16,200 nucleotides of DNA, from the NCBI GenBank assembly GCA_031553435.1, contig JAVBLQ010000115.1, positions 1-16,200 on the forward strand, in the 5' to 3' direction. The position numbers and the translations under genes were made by a program. Shown piece by piece: positions 1-7,101 of this stretch. Numbering within the stretch: the first letter of the stretch is position 1; the number at the start of each line of letters is the position of its first letter. The notes below the pieces were generated by a model. That model ran no database searches. It saw nothing but the letters and a program-made list of their open reading frames with translations, and was not told the origin of the DNA. Source of the DNA: JAVBLQ01 sp031553435 (GTDB taxonomy: Bacteria > Bacteroidota > Bacteroidia > Bacteroidales > Azobacteroidaceae).

Positions 1-1582
1 AACGAAAATTTTAATTTCCCTGTGTCTTACCATATTACTCTCAATTGGAAGTACACAAGCTCAGGTTTCCATTGGAACCACTAATACCCCGACAAGCGGT
101 TCTGTGCTGGATTTAAGCCAGGTAGATGCTAAAAATTTGGGGTTGATGCTTCCCAAAGTTGCATTAACAAATTCTATTACATGGTCGCTTGCAGGAACAA
201 AAATAGAAGGAATGTTTGTGTATAATACGGCGACTTCGGCAACAGATAAAAATATTGCTCCCGGTGTTTATTACTGGAAAAATAATCAATGGAATGCACT
301 GGCTGATGTGAGTTCCATCCCGGCAGAATATGAACCACCCACTTGTCACGATGATTTTGGCAATATTGTTTCTTGCTGTACTGATGAAAATGGCAATACG
401 ATTCCTTGTCCCGTGATACCAGTCACTGGGTTTTGGAGTATGAATGGAAATAAAGGTACTTCTGGTAGCAATTTTATTGGCACAATTGATAACCAAGATT
501 TGATATTTAGAACAAATAATAAAGAATCAATGAGGTTGTCAAAAGATGGAAATTTAGGGATAGGAACAATGCCAACTGGCGCGAAGGTATCTATAAATGG
601 CGGTATATTATCAAAAACATTTAATAATAATGATCCATGGAGCGCTTCTAATTTATATTTGCAAAAAGCCAGAGGTTCTCAAGGAGCTATCCAAAATTTA
701 CAGTATGGAGACCAAGTTGGTGGAATTTATTTTGGCGCTCAAGTTGCAGGAAAGATAGAAAGTGTAGCAACTATTTCTTCAAATTATTATGGGGATGGTA
801 CATTAATAAAAGGATCTCTGAATTTTAGAACAAGTAATCAATCACGATTATATATAACTGAAAATGGAAATATTGGAATAGGAACCGTTAATCCTAATTC
901 ATTGTTAACAGCAAATGGAGTAATAACAACAAGATATTTTAATGTAGGGACTTCAAGTGGAGCTAATATTTATATTCAAAGAGCTAGAGGGACAGAAGGG
1001 GATATGAGTAATTTACAATCTGGAGACGCTATAGGGGGTATTTATTGGGATGCTCATTTTGATGGAAAATTAAATCGTATTGGAAGAATCGCTTCTTATT
1101 ATGTTGGCGATGGCACTACAATAAAATCTCGAATGTATTTTGATACAAGTAATACAACACAAATGGCTATTAATGAAAATGGAAATGTTGGAATTGGAAC
1201 AATGTCTCCATCCTATAAACTCCATGTCAATGGGACAGCAGCTGGTACTTCCGCCTGGCAAATAGCTTCCGATTCCCGTTATAAAAAAAATATTTCAACA
1301 ATTCAAAATCCTTTAAGCATCATACAGAAATTACGTGGCACTACCTATGAATATAAGAAGTCTGATTTTCCTGAAATAGCATTCAAAGACGGGAAACAAT
1401 ACGGTGTAATTGCTCAAGAAGTCGAAAAAATAATGCCTGAAATTGTCTCAACTGATGCTGAAGGATATAAAAGTGTAGCTTATACTGATATAATTCCGGT
1501 ATTAATTGAATCTATCAAAGCTCAACAAGCTATGATTGAACAACTCAAATTGGAAGTAGAATCATTGAAAAAAGCTCAATAA
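1..1582 (+). CDS. Secreted protein with C-terminal S74 chaperone/autoprotease domain (5' partial)
   Basis: The reading frame is open from the first bases, so the start codon lies just outside the window. The visible N-terminus (codon 1 at bases 2-4) is a signal peptide: a hydrophobic run (ILISLCLTILLS) ending in a STQA|QVS-like cleavage site. Next comes the motif SIGTTNTPTSGSVLDLS, typical of Bacteroidota surface proteins that attach such a domain to fibre-like repeats. The middle has a cysteine cluster (bases 344-416), three G-N-x-G-I-G-T turns, and two 79-residue repeats. The C-terminus (from about base 1268) is a peptidase S74 / endosialidase-chaperone domain. It starts at SDSRYKKNI, holding the Ser and Lys (S at 1268, K at 1283) expected for self-cleavage, followed by YGVIAQEV and a coiled-coil-like tail rich in Q, L, E and K. 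In this family the domain trimerises the stalk and then cuts itself off. The passenger function is not recognisable. The stop is TAA at 1580-1582. Confidence 0.85.
   Translation, partial: TKILISLCLTILLSIGSTQAQVSIGTTNTPTSGSVLDLSQVDAKNLGLMLPKVALTNSITWSLAGTKIEGMFVYNTATSATDKNIAPGVYYWKNNQWNALADVSSIPAEYEPPTCHDDFGNIVSCCTDENGNTIPCPVIPVTGFWSMNGNKGTSGSNFIGTIDNQDLIFRTNNKESMRLSKDGNLGIGTMPTGAKVSINGGILSKTFNNNDPWSASNLYLQKARGSQGAIQNLQYGDQVGGIYFGAQVAGKIESVATISSNYYGDGTLIKGSLNFRTSNQSRLYITENGNIGIGTVNPNSLLTANGVITTRYFNVGTSSGANIYIQRARGTEGDMSNLQSGDAIGGIYWDAHFDGKLNRIGRIASYYVGDGTTIKSRMYFDTSNTTQMAINENGNVGIGTMSPSYKLHVNGTAAGTSAWQIASDSRYKKNISTIQNPLSIIQKLRGTTYEYKKSDFPEIAFKDGKQYGVIAQEVEKIMPEIVSTDAEGYKSVAYTDIIPVLIESIKAQQAMIEQLKLEVESLKKAQ
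650..886 (+). repeat. Internal protein repeat, copy 1 (79 aa)
   Basis: This codes for 79 residues from NLYLQKARG to NGNIGIGT. It aligns without gaps to the copy at 965-1201, with about 41 of 79 residues identical by hand count, so it is an ancient in-frame duplication. Shared positions include the A-R-G, G-G-I-Y, Y-x-G-D-G-T and T-S-N blocks. Confidence 0.8.
965..1201 (+). repeat. Internal protein repeat, copy 2 (79 aa)
   Basis: Second copy of the 79-residue module, from NIYIQRARG to NGNVGIGT, starting 315 bases (105 codons) after copy 1. It leads straight into the S74 domain through a short linker (YKLHVNGTAAGTSAWQIA). Confidence 0.8.
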
Positions 1583-1597
1583 GAGCAACAACCAACT

Positions 1598-1622
1598 CTA
1601 ACAGGGTTTCAAACTCTGTTAG
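1598..1622 (+). terminator. Hairpin just after the S74 gene (possible weak terminator)
   Basis: CTAACAG (1598-1604) and CTGTTAG (1616-1622) pair perfectly. The stem can extend by a G-U, a G-C and two A-T pairs to about 11 bp with a 3-nt loop. It lies 16 bases after the stop codon, where a terminator belongs, but no T-run follows, so intrinsic termination would be weak. It may instead belong to the repeat cluster. Confidence 0.35.
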
Positions 1623-1630
1623 CAAACATT

Positions 1631-1646
1631 CCTGTTGCGAAACAGG
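1631..1646. other. Short hairpin with GCGA tetraloop
   Basis: CCTGTT-GCGA-AACAGG is a perfect 6-bp stem closed by a GNRA-type tetraloop. It abuts the left end of the inverted-repeat element at 1647. Its role is unknown; it may be part of the same repeated unit. Confidence 0.4.
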
Positions 1647-1774
1647 TTCAAGGGCATGCCAACGCAGACAATTCCACACCCGCACGGTTCTTTTTTATTC
1701 CTTTTAACACAAACCAGAGTGCGGAGTGACTGGGAGAGGCCATTAGGGGGCCGCTCTGCGTTGGAACTCTTGAA
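1647..1774. repeat. Inverted-repeat-bounded structured element, ~128 bp (MITE-like or REP-like)
   Basis: The ends are imperfect inverted repeats. TTCAAG at 1647-1652 and CCAACGCAGA at 1659-1668 are mirrored by TCTGCGTTGG at 1755-1764 and CTTGAA at 1769-1774. Inside, CCGCAC (1680-1685) pairs with GTGCGG (1719-1724), and GGCC...GGCC with flanking GAG...CTC forms another hairpin near 1734-1756. The whole unit could fold as a branched cruciform or RNA. The GC content is visibly above the surroundings. No clear target-site duplication is seen. No coding role is supported; the minus-strand open frame running through it has none of the marks of a gene. Confidence 0.5.
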
Positions 1775-1776
1775 AT

Positions 1777-1835
1777 AATTGAAAATGGAAAATGAGGGCT
1801 TGCGCACGAAATCATTTTTCACTTTCAATTTTCAA
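1777..1835. repeat. Hairpin repeat, copy A (GAAAATTGAAA family)
   Basis: Arms 1777-1795 and 1812-1830 are inverted repeats (17 of 19 positions pair) around a loop carrying TGCGCA. Bases 1791-1835 match the reverse complement of 2499-2542 at about 40 of 45 positions. The right arm fuses directly into the truncated Hsp20 frame. Confidence 0.6.
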
Positions 1836-2122
1836 TTCATTTTGATGAAGACAACAATTTCGTCATTTCTATGGAGAAAAAACTGGAAAATGTAGAAGAA
1901 AACGATGAAACACGTTATCTGAGAAGGGAATTTTCATACAGTAAATTTGAACAACGGATGGTTCTTCCCAACAATGCAGATAAAGACAAGATTCAGGCTA
2001 AAGTGGAGCATGGAGTATTGAATATATCCATCCCTAAACTTGATGAAGCAAAAATCAGAGGCAATATGAAGGCAATCGAAGGTTGTATGGGCTTTATGTT
2101 TATATTTGAACTATGTTATTGA
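1823..2122 (+). pseudogene. Truncated small heat-shock protein (Hsp20/alpha-crystallin) remnant
   Basis: The frame reads FSIHFDEDNNFVISMEKK, then RYLRREFSYSKFEQRMVLP, then VEHGVLNISIPKL. This is the second half of an Hsp20 alpha-crystallin domain as found in Bacteroidales. An ATG at 1871 gives an 83-residue product, but homology clearly continues upstream of it to about 1841 (FDEDNNFVIS), with no start codon between the in-frame stop at 1793 and 1871. The N-terminal arm and the first strands (roughly 70 residues in the family) are absent and replaced by hairpin repeat copy A. The C-terminus after IPKLDEAK also departs from family form and ends in a hydrophobic run (GFMFIFELCY). It is most likely a non-functional remnant; production of the 83-residue fragment cannot be excluded. 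Confidence 0.75.
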
Positions 2123-2143
2123 AACCAAACATGCCAAAAACCC

Positions 2144-2479
2144 CTAAATTATTTCTTCATAAGATTGAGATTCATCATTCCACTCAAATTCCATATTGAT
2201 AGGTGCGGAGAGGATCACTTCCAAAGCTGGATTTATTGATAAAATATCTTCGGGATAAATTGCTTCACTATTGGTTGGATTATCCAGATAATCTTCATCT
2301 TCGTCACCATATAAAAAACGCCAACCACTATCAATATTTGTTTCAGGATAATCTCTGTAACAGTATCCGATATGATCGGCTTCCAAGGCTCTTCGTGATA
2401 CGAACGCATATTTTTTTACTTCTTCTTCCGTGTGCTTTCGTCCCTCAGGGACATCATCTGATTTAATTTGCTCGTCCAT
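2144..2479 (-). CDS. DUF2185 (Imm33-like) small protein
   Basis: A cytosolic protein of 111 residues by the start chosen here, acidic and without signal or membrane segments. The block AFVSRRALEADHIGYCYRD, then DSGWRF and GDEDEDYLDNP, is the DUF2185 signature. The family was grouped by others with immunity-protein-like folds (Imm33), but most stand-alone members have no proven function. The frame is open 22 codons further upstream (to 2545), but that extension is encoded by hairpin repeat copy B and does not resemble the family, so I take the ATG at 2477-2479, preceded by an A-rich stretch. It follows nqrF on the same strand after a 70-base gap filled by the repeat and could be read through from the nqr operon. 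No cognate toxin gene is visible in the window. Confidence 0.75.
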   Translation of the reverse strand: MDEQIKSDDVPEGRKHTEEEVKKYAFVSRRALEADHIGYCYRDYPETNIDSGWRFLYGDEDEDYLDNPTNSEAIYPEDILSINPALEVILSAPINMEFEWNDESQSYEEII

Positions 2480-2489
2480 TTTTTTATTT

Positions 2490-2545
2490 AATTGAAAGTT
2501 GAAAATTGAAAGTGGAAAATGCTTTCGTGCGTAATCCTCATTCAA
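2490..2545. repeat. Hairpin repeat, copy B (GAAAATTGAAA family)
   Basis: Bases 2499-2542, reverse-complemented, match copy A (1791-1835) at about 40 of 45 positions. Bases 2490-2510 are the exact reverse complement of 5147-5167 in copy C (21 nt). It fills the gap between the nqrF stop and the DUF2185 start. In mRNA sense it can form only a short AATTGAA/TTCAATT stem. Confidence 0.6.
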
Positions 2546-2549
2546 TTAG

Positions 2550-3818
2550 TTATCCAAAATCGTCGAATAGAAGCATTTCCGGAGGAACTCCAAGATCGTC
2601 CAACATTTTCTTTACGGCATTGGCCATCGGACCGGGACCACACATATAGTATTCAATATCTTCAGGAGCTTCATGAGTTTTCAAATAATTATCATAAATT
2701 ACCTGATGAATAAAACCGACATAACCTGTCCATCTATCTTCAGGCAAGGGTTCGCTTAATGCAATATTGAATGTAAAGTTAGGAAATTTTTTTTCAATTG
2801 TCCTGAAGTCTTCTTCATAAAAAATTTCATTTTTTGAACGGGCTCCATACCAATATGATATTTTCCGATCTGTAGTCTTCAGTGTATGGAATAAATGCAA
2901 CAAATGTGAGCGTAATGGAGCCATTCCTGCTCCGCCTCCAATGTACAACATTTCACGTTTGGTATCCAAAATATGAAAATCACCATAAGGCCCGGAAACT
3001 TTAACCTTATCTCCCGGTTTAAGGTTAAAAATATAAGAAGATGCTATTCCCGGCTTCATTCCTGCTTTCCATGTTCCGGTTGAACGATCGAAAGAAGGAG
3101 TTGCAATACGGATATTTAACATCACAATATCCCCTTCCGCAGGATAATTGGCCATAGAATAGGCACGCATTGTTTCCTCTGTACTTGTGCACGACAAATC
3201 CCACATTTTGAACTTATCCCATTCCGGTTTAAAACGATTTACGTCTCCTTTCATCGGTTTTCCTTCAATATTAAAATCCGAGAAATTAAGACTATAAGGA
3301 GGAATTTGTATTTGAATGTAGGAACCTGGTTTAAAATTCAATCGCTCATCTTTCGGCAATTTGACTACAAATTCTTTAATGAATGAAGCTACATTGTAGT
3401 TTGAAACTACTTCGCACTCCCATTCTTTTACTCCGAAAACTTCTTCTGATACTTGTATTCTTAAATCTTCTTTTACTTTGGTTTGACATCCCAACCGCCA
3501 ATGATCTTTTATTTGCTTGCGTGAAAAAAAACCGACTTCTGTAGGCAATATTTCACCTCCGCCTTCCAGCACCTGACAACGACACTGTCCGCAGGTTCCA
3601 CCACCACCACAAGCGCTGGAAAGAAAAATGCCACTGGCTTGTAACGTAGATAAAATGGTGCCTCCCATCGGAACCGAAAGATGCTTTTCATCATTGACAA
3701 CAATCTCCACATTTCCCGAAGGTGTTAATTTTGACTTTGCTATCAGCAATAAAAAAACAAGCAACAAAGTCACTATAAGAAAGACTACAACACTTACTAT
3801 AATTGTTAAAATTGACAT
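2550..3818 (-). CDS. nqrF: Na+-translocating NADH:quinone oxidoreductase subunit F
   Basis: 422 residues, the normal family length. NqrF is the electron entry subunit: it oxidises NADH at FAD and passes electrons through a 2Fe-2S cluster into the membrane complex. An N-terminal transmembrane helix covers about residues 4-26. A ferredoxin-type domain follows, with cluster ligands C70, C76, C79 (in SACGGGGTCGQC) and C111. The FAD-binding motif RAYSMA is at 218-223, the NADH-binding GGGAGMAP at 294-301, and CGPGPM at 393-398. All key residues are present. The start ATG lies 4 bases after the nqrE stop, so the two are surely co-transcribed. It is the last nqr gene; the stop TAA is followed directly by hairpin repeat copy B. 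Confidence 0.97.
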   Translation of the reverse strand: MSILTIIVSVVVFLIVTLLLVFLLLIAKSKLTPSGNVEIVVNDEKHLSVPMGGTILSTLQASGIFLSSACGGGGTCGQCRCQVLEGGGEILPTEVGFFSRKQIKDHWRLGCQTKVKEDLRIQVSEEVFGVKEWECEVVSNYNVASFIKEFVVKLPKDERLNFKPGSYIQIQIPPYSLNFSDFNIEGKPMKGDVNRFKPEWDKFKMWDLSCTSTEETMRAYSMANYPAEGDIVMLNIRIATPSFDRSTGTWKAGMKPGIASSYIFNLKPGDKVKVSGPYGDFHILDTKREMLYIGGGAGMAPLRSHLLHLFHTLKTTDRKISYWYGARSKNEIFYEEDFRTIEKKFPNFTFNIALSEPLPEDRWTGYVGFIHQVIYDNYLKTHEAPEDIEYYMCGPGPMANAVKKMLDDLGVPPEMLLFDDFG

Positions 3819-3822
3819 CTGA

Positions 3823-4440
3823 CTAAATTTTTATTCCTGAAAAACACATAAATCCAATTCCCATTAAAGCTGTGATTATAAAAGCAATACCTAATCCTCG
3901 TAAAGGTTTGGGAATATCAGAATATTGCAATTTTTCTCTTATTGCAGCCATTCCGACAATTGCAAGCATCCAACCTATTCCGGAACCCAATGCATAAGTA
4001 GTTGCAACTCCTAAATTAGAAAACTCTTTTTGTTGCATAAAAAGAGAGCCTCCCAATATCGCACAGTTTACAGCAATTAAAGGTAAAAATATTCCTAAAG
4101 ATGAATATAATGACGGACTGAATTTTTCGACTACCATTTCAACCAATTGAGTAAACGAAGCAATCACTGCGATAAAGATAATTAAACTCAGAAAACTCAG
4201 ATTTACATCTTTCAATTCCGGACTTATCCATGACAATGCGCCTTCTTTCAATACATAATTTTCCAATAAATAATTGATCGGTAATGTTATTGTTAAAACG
4301 AAAATAACGGCAACACCCAATCCTAATGCTGTTTTTACATTTTTGGAAACGGCAAGAAACGAACACATGCCTAAAAAATAGGCAAATATCATGTTGTCGA
4401 CAAAAATGGAACGGACAAATGTGCTTAGTATATCTTGCAT
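3823..4440 (-). CDS. nqrE: Na+-translocating NADH:quinone oxidoreductase subunit E
   Basis: 205 residues, six predicted transmembrane helices, inner membrane. It pairs with NqrD in an inverted-topology dimer that holds an iron centre between half-helices. The expected cysteines are visible: C26 in FLGMCSFLAVSK and C126 in AVNCAILGG. The conserved GSGIGWMLAI segment follows the family pattern. It begins 17 bases after the nqrD stop and ends 4 bases before nqrF. RnfA is the close homologue, but the gene order A-B-C-D-E-F and the presence of true NqrA and NqrF make it Nqr. Confidence 0.96.
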   Translation of the reverse strand: MQDILSTFVRSIFVDNMIFAYFLGMCSFLAVSKNVKTALGLGVAVIFVLTITLPINYLLENYVLKEGALSWISPELKDVNLSFLSLIIFIAVIASFTQLVEMVVEKFSPSLYSSLGIFLPLIAVNCAILGGSLFMQQKEFSNLGVATTYALGSGIGWMLAIVGMAAIREKLQYSDIPKPLRGLGIAFIITALMGIGFMCFSGIKI

Positions 4441-4457
4441 AAATTATATATTAGTTC

Positions 4458-5090
4458 TTAATTCTTCTCTTGCAGTTCCTTATTTCTCGACCGGTGCACC
4501 CAAATAATACAGGCCACAGCAATCAAAGCCATCGGAGGCAAAATCATCAAACCATTATTCATATATCCCGCTTGATAGAATGATTCAGGAATTATGTGAT
4601 AACCTAAAAGCGTACCTGATCCGAGTAATTCACGGAAAAACCCGACAATCACAAGGATAAGACCATAACCCAAACCATTTCCTATTCCATCCAAAAAAGA
4701 GGGCCAGGGTTTATTTCCCAGAGCAAATGCTTCCAAACGACCCATTAAGATACAATTAGTAATAATTAGTCCAACGAAAACCGACAATTGTTTACTCACA
4801 TCATAGGCAAATGCTTTCAATGCTTCGCTTACAATCGTAACCAAAGCGGCAACTACCACTAATTGAACAATAATCCTGATTCTATTGGGAATTGTATTCC
4901 GGAGCAATGAAATAATCACATTGGCAAAAGCGACAACAACAGTTACAGAAATACCCATAACGATTGCAGGCTCCAGTTTGCTCGTAACTGCTAATGCCGA
5001 ACATATTCCCAACATCTGAACCGTTATCGGATTGTCTTTGTTTAACGGATTCAGTAATATCGATTTATTTTTTTCTGATAAAAGTTCCAT
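4458..5090 (-). CDS. nqrD: Na+-translocating NADH:quinone oxidoreductase subunit D
   Basis: 210 residues with six predicted transmembrane helices, paralogous to NqrE. The iron-site cysteines are C30 (LGICSALAVT) and C113 (ITNCILMGRLEAFA). The family segment GNGLGYGLILVIVGFFRELLG is present (positions about 156-176). The ATG at 5088-5090 follows an A-rich leader. The 57-base gap to nqrC holds the 15-bp hairpin described at 5116-5156, so this gene's translation or the stability of its message could be set apart from nqrABC. Confidence 0.96.
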   Translation of the reverse strand: MELLSEKNKSILLNPLNKDNPITVQMLGICSALAVTSKLEPAIVMGISVTVVVAFANVIISLLRNTIPNRIRIIVQLVVVAALVTIVSEALKAFAYDVSKQLSVFVGLIITNCILMGRLEAFALGNKPWPSFLDGIGNGLGYGLILVIVGFFRELLGSGTLLGYHIIPESFYQAGYMNNGLMILPPMALIAVACIIWVHRSRNKELQEKN

Positions 5091-5115
5091 GTTTTTTAAT
5101 TGACAATTGAGAATG

Positions 5116-5156
5116 GAAAATTGAAAATGAAATACAATTCATCATTTTCAATTTTC
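5116..5156 (-). repeat. Hairpin repeat, copy C, in the nqrC-nqrD gap (15-bp stem)
   Basis: GAAAATTGAAAATGA (5116-5130) and its exact reverse complement (5142-5156) flank an 11-nt loop. The nqrC stop codon (5148-5150) lies inside the stem. The right flank (5147-5167) matches copy B exactly over 21 nt. It is palindromic, so the fold forms on either strand. It has no U-tract typical of a terminator, and nqrD needs read-through, so mRNA processing or stability control is more likely than termination. Confidence 0.65.
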
Positions 5157-5858
5157 AACTTTCAATTTCTCATTCTTTAAAAAGTTATCATAAGCTCCGA
5201 TACTAGTATGAAGCATTGCATCTACTCCCTGACTGGTAATTGTTCCTCCGGAAATTCCATCAACATAATCTTGTCCGGAAGCTGTTTTTCCTGGTTTTAC
5301 AATGGCAATGGAAACAAACTTTCCTTCTTTATTATAAAATTTCTTGCCTATAAAATGGTGTCCGAATTCGGGTCTGTTAATTTCCGCTCCTAAACCCGGA
5401 GTTTCTCCTGCATGACCAAAATCTGCACCATAAACAGTATTTTTATCGTCGTTGACGGAAATATATCCCCAAATGGGGCCCCATAATCCGGCGCCACGCA
5501 TAGCCATGATATATTTTTGTTTTCCATCAATAGTTGCAACGAAAACAGGATATTTCCTTTCATTGACAGACTTGGTCAATTCTGTAACCAAATCTGTTTG
5601 AAAAGCATCACCATCCACTTTTTTACCTTCGGCATCGATCAAAAAAGCATTGGTGATGAGTTCTTTGTATTTTGTTTCCGCATCTTTTTCTGTTGATGTT
5701 ACATTGATTGAACGAAGTATTTGCCTCATTTTATCAATATCTTCATTCGTTTTCTGCTTTTCTCTCAATGCCTGGGAAGTAAAAGCCAGTAAGAGAGCAA
5801 CCAGAATAACCATTACGGAAGCATAAATTATTGTGTAAATATTACCTTCTCTATTCAT
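5148..5858 (-). CDS. nqrC: Na+-translocating NADH:quinone oxidoreductase subunit C
   Basis: 236 residues. One N-terminal transmembrane helix (about 8-27) anchors a periplasmic domain that carries covalent FMN. The flavinylation motif DGISGGTITS is at residues 200-209; T206 is the expected attachment site. Here the usual SGAT is SGGT, a tolerated variant. Other family blocks are RGAGLWGPIWGYISV (121-135) and HAGETPGLGAEI (149-160). Maturation would need an ApbE flavin transferase encoded elsewhere. The start overlaps the nqrB stop by 4 bases (ATGA at 5855-5858), implying translational coupling. The last residues (KLKVEN) and the stop are encoded within the hairpin repeat, so the repeat seems to have replaced the original 3' end. 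Confidence 0.96.
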   Translation of the reverse strand: MNREGNIYTIIYASVMVILVALLLAFTSQALREKQKTNEDIDKMRQILRSINVTSTEKDAETKYKELITNAFLIDAEGKKVDGDAFQTDLVTELTKSVNERKYPVFVATIDGKQKYIMAMRGAGLWGPIWGYISVNDDKNTVYGADFGHAGETPGLGAEINRPEFGHHFIGKKFYNKEGKFVSIAIVKPGKTASGQDYVDGISGGTITSQGVDAMLHTSIGAYDNFLKNEKLKVEN

Positions 5859-7051
5859 ACTTTAACTCGTTTTAGACGACGTTTGATATTTGCATCTACT
5901 ACATAAAAATCTATCAACGGGGCAAATGAGTTCATCAACAGGATTGCCAGCATCATTCCTTCAGGATATCCGGGATTTAATACCCGAATCAACACTGCAA
6001 ATAATCCGATTAAGAAACCATAAATATATTTTCCTGTTTCCGTCCTGGCAGAAGTTACGGGATCTGTAGCCATAAATACGGCTCCAAAAGCAAAACCTCC
6101 TAAAAGTATATGTTGAACGGGTGTTACCATCATTGCCGGAGTTGTTCCTATCAAATTAAAGACAACAGCAGCAACAATTCCTCCGGCAAAAACGGAAATC
6201 ATGGTCTTCCAACTGGCCACTCCGGTAATCAAAAGGATTATAGCACCGATTAATATGGCAAGTTTGGATGTTTCTCCGATAGAACCTGGGATGAGTCCCC
6301 AGAACATATCCCACAAACTCAAGGGATTTCCCAGTACATCAGTCATTTGTATATGATTGCTTGTAGCTGTACCTACTTGTCCGAGCGGAGTCGCGCCTGA
6401 ATATGCATCCACTATATTTCCTGCACCTAGTCCGAAAGTCGGATCTGTTCTTACAAAAACCTGATCTCCTGTCATTTTGGAAGGATAAGCGAAAAACAGG
6501 AATGCACGGCACACCAAAGCCACATTCCAGATATTGTAACCGGTTCCGCCAAAAACTTCTTTGGCAAATATAACTGCAAATGCTGTGGCAACAGCCAACA
6601 TCCAAAGCGGAGTGTCTACAGGAACAATTAATGGAATCAGTATTCCTGAGACCAAAAATCCTTCCTGAATTTCGTGTCCTTTGTATTGGGCGATTATAAA
6701 TTCAATACCTAATCCTACCACATAGGAAACAATGACTTTAGGTAATACAGCCAGGAAACCGAATAAAAATGTTGACCAACAATCAACACTTTGACCGATT
6801 GCCAGATAATGCTGATAACCGACATTGTACATTCCAAATAATAATGCGGGAAGCAAAGCGGCGATAACAATCGTCATCGTTCTTTTTGAATCGACCGAAT
6901 CATGGATGTGTACACCTGATTTTGAAGTTTTGTTCGGAACAAAAAGAAATGTTTCGAATCCGTCGAAAACAGAATGAAACATGGATAATTTTCCTCCCGG
7001 TTCAAAATTGGGTTTGATTTTGTTGAGGTAATCTCTTAAAAATTTCATCAT
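5855..7051 (-). CDS. nqrB: Na+-translocating NADH:quinone oxidoreductase subunit B
   Basis: 398 residues, an integral membrane protein with about ten helices that forms the core of the pump. It carries covalent FMN and the route for Na+ and quinone. The flavinylation motif SGATPLGQ is present with T221 as the attachment residue. The block GGTGYNIWNVAL (168-179) and the FMATDPVTSA segment (326-335) match the NqrB/RnfD superfamily; the N-terminal stretch with HDSVDSKRTM is NqrB-type. Two ATG codons are adjacent (MMK); either could start. The gap of 83 bases to nqrA contains the heptamer array and hairpin (7064-7136). Confidence 0.96.
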   Translation of the reverse strand: MMKFLRDYLNKIKPNFEPGGKLSMFHSVFDGFETFLFVPNKTSKSGVHIHDSVDSKRTMTIVIAALLPALLFGMYNVGYQHYLAIGQSVDCWSTFLFGFLAVLPKVIVSYVVGLGIEFIIAQYKGHEIQEGFLVSGILIPLIVPVDTPLWMLAVATAFAVIFAKEVFGGTGYNIWNVALVCRAFLFFAYPSKMTGDQVFVRTDPTFGLGAGNIVDAYSGATPLGQVGTATSNHIQMTDVLGNPLSLWDMFWGLIPGSIGETSKLAILIGAIILLITGVASWKTMISVFAGGIVAAVVFNLIGTTPAMMVTPVQHILLGGFAFGAVFMATDPVTSARTETGKYIYGFLIGLFAVLIRVLNPGYPEGMMLAILLMNSFAPLIDFYVVDANIKRRLKRVKV

Positions 7052-7063
7052 TTTTATTTTGAG

Positions 7064-7101
7064 AGTTACAAATTACAAATTCTCTCCCGTAACTTGTAAC
7101 T
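7064..7101 (-). promoter_or_regulatory. Strong mRNA hairpin in the nqrA-nqrB gap
   Basis: In the transcript, GTTACAAGTTACGG pairs with TTGTAATTTGTAAC around an 8-nt loop (GAGAGAAT). One closing A-U makes 15 pairs, three of them G-U. Its base ends 12 bases before the nqrB ATG. One arm is built from the last heptamers of the adjacent array and the other from two heptamers in reverse orientation. No U-tract follows, so processing, mRNA protection or translational control is more likely than termination. Confidence 0.55.

Noticed and set aside
1619..1828. Minus-strand 69-codon open frame across the inverted-repeat element
   Set aside because: It coincides with the structured repeat and shows no recognisable domain; it is explained by the repeat sequence.
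2480..2545. 22-codon N-terminal extension of the DUF2185 protein
   Set aside because: The extension is encoded by hairpin repeat copy B and is unlike the family; the ATG at 2477-2479 behind an A-rich leader is the better start.
5116..5156. Rho-independent terminator inside the nqr operon
   Set aside because: No T-run follows the stem in the transcript, and nqrDEF have no other evident promoter, so read-through is needed.
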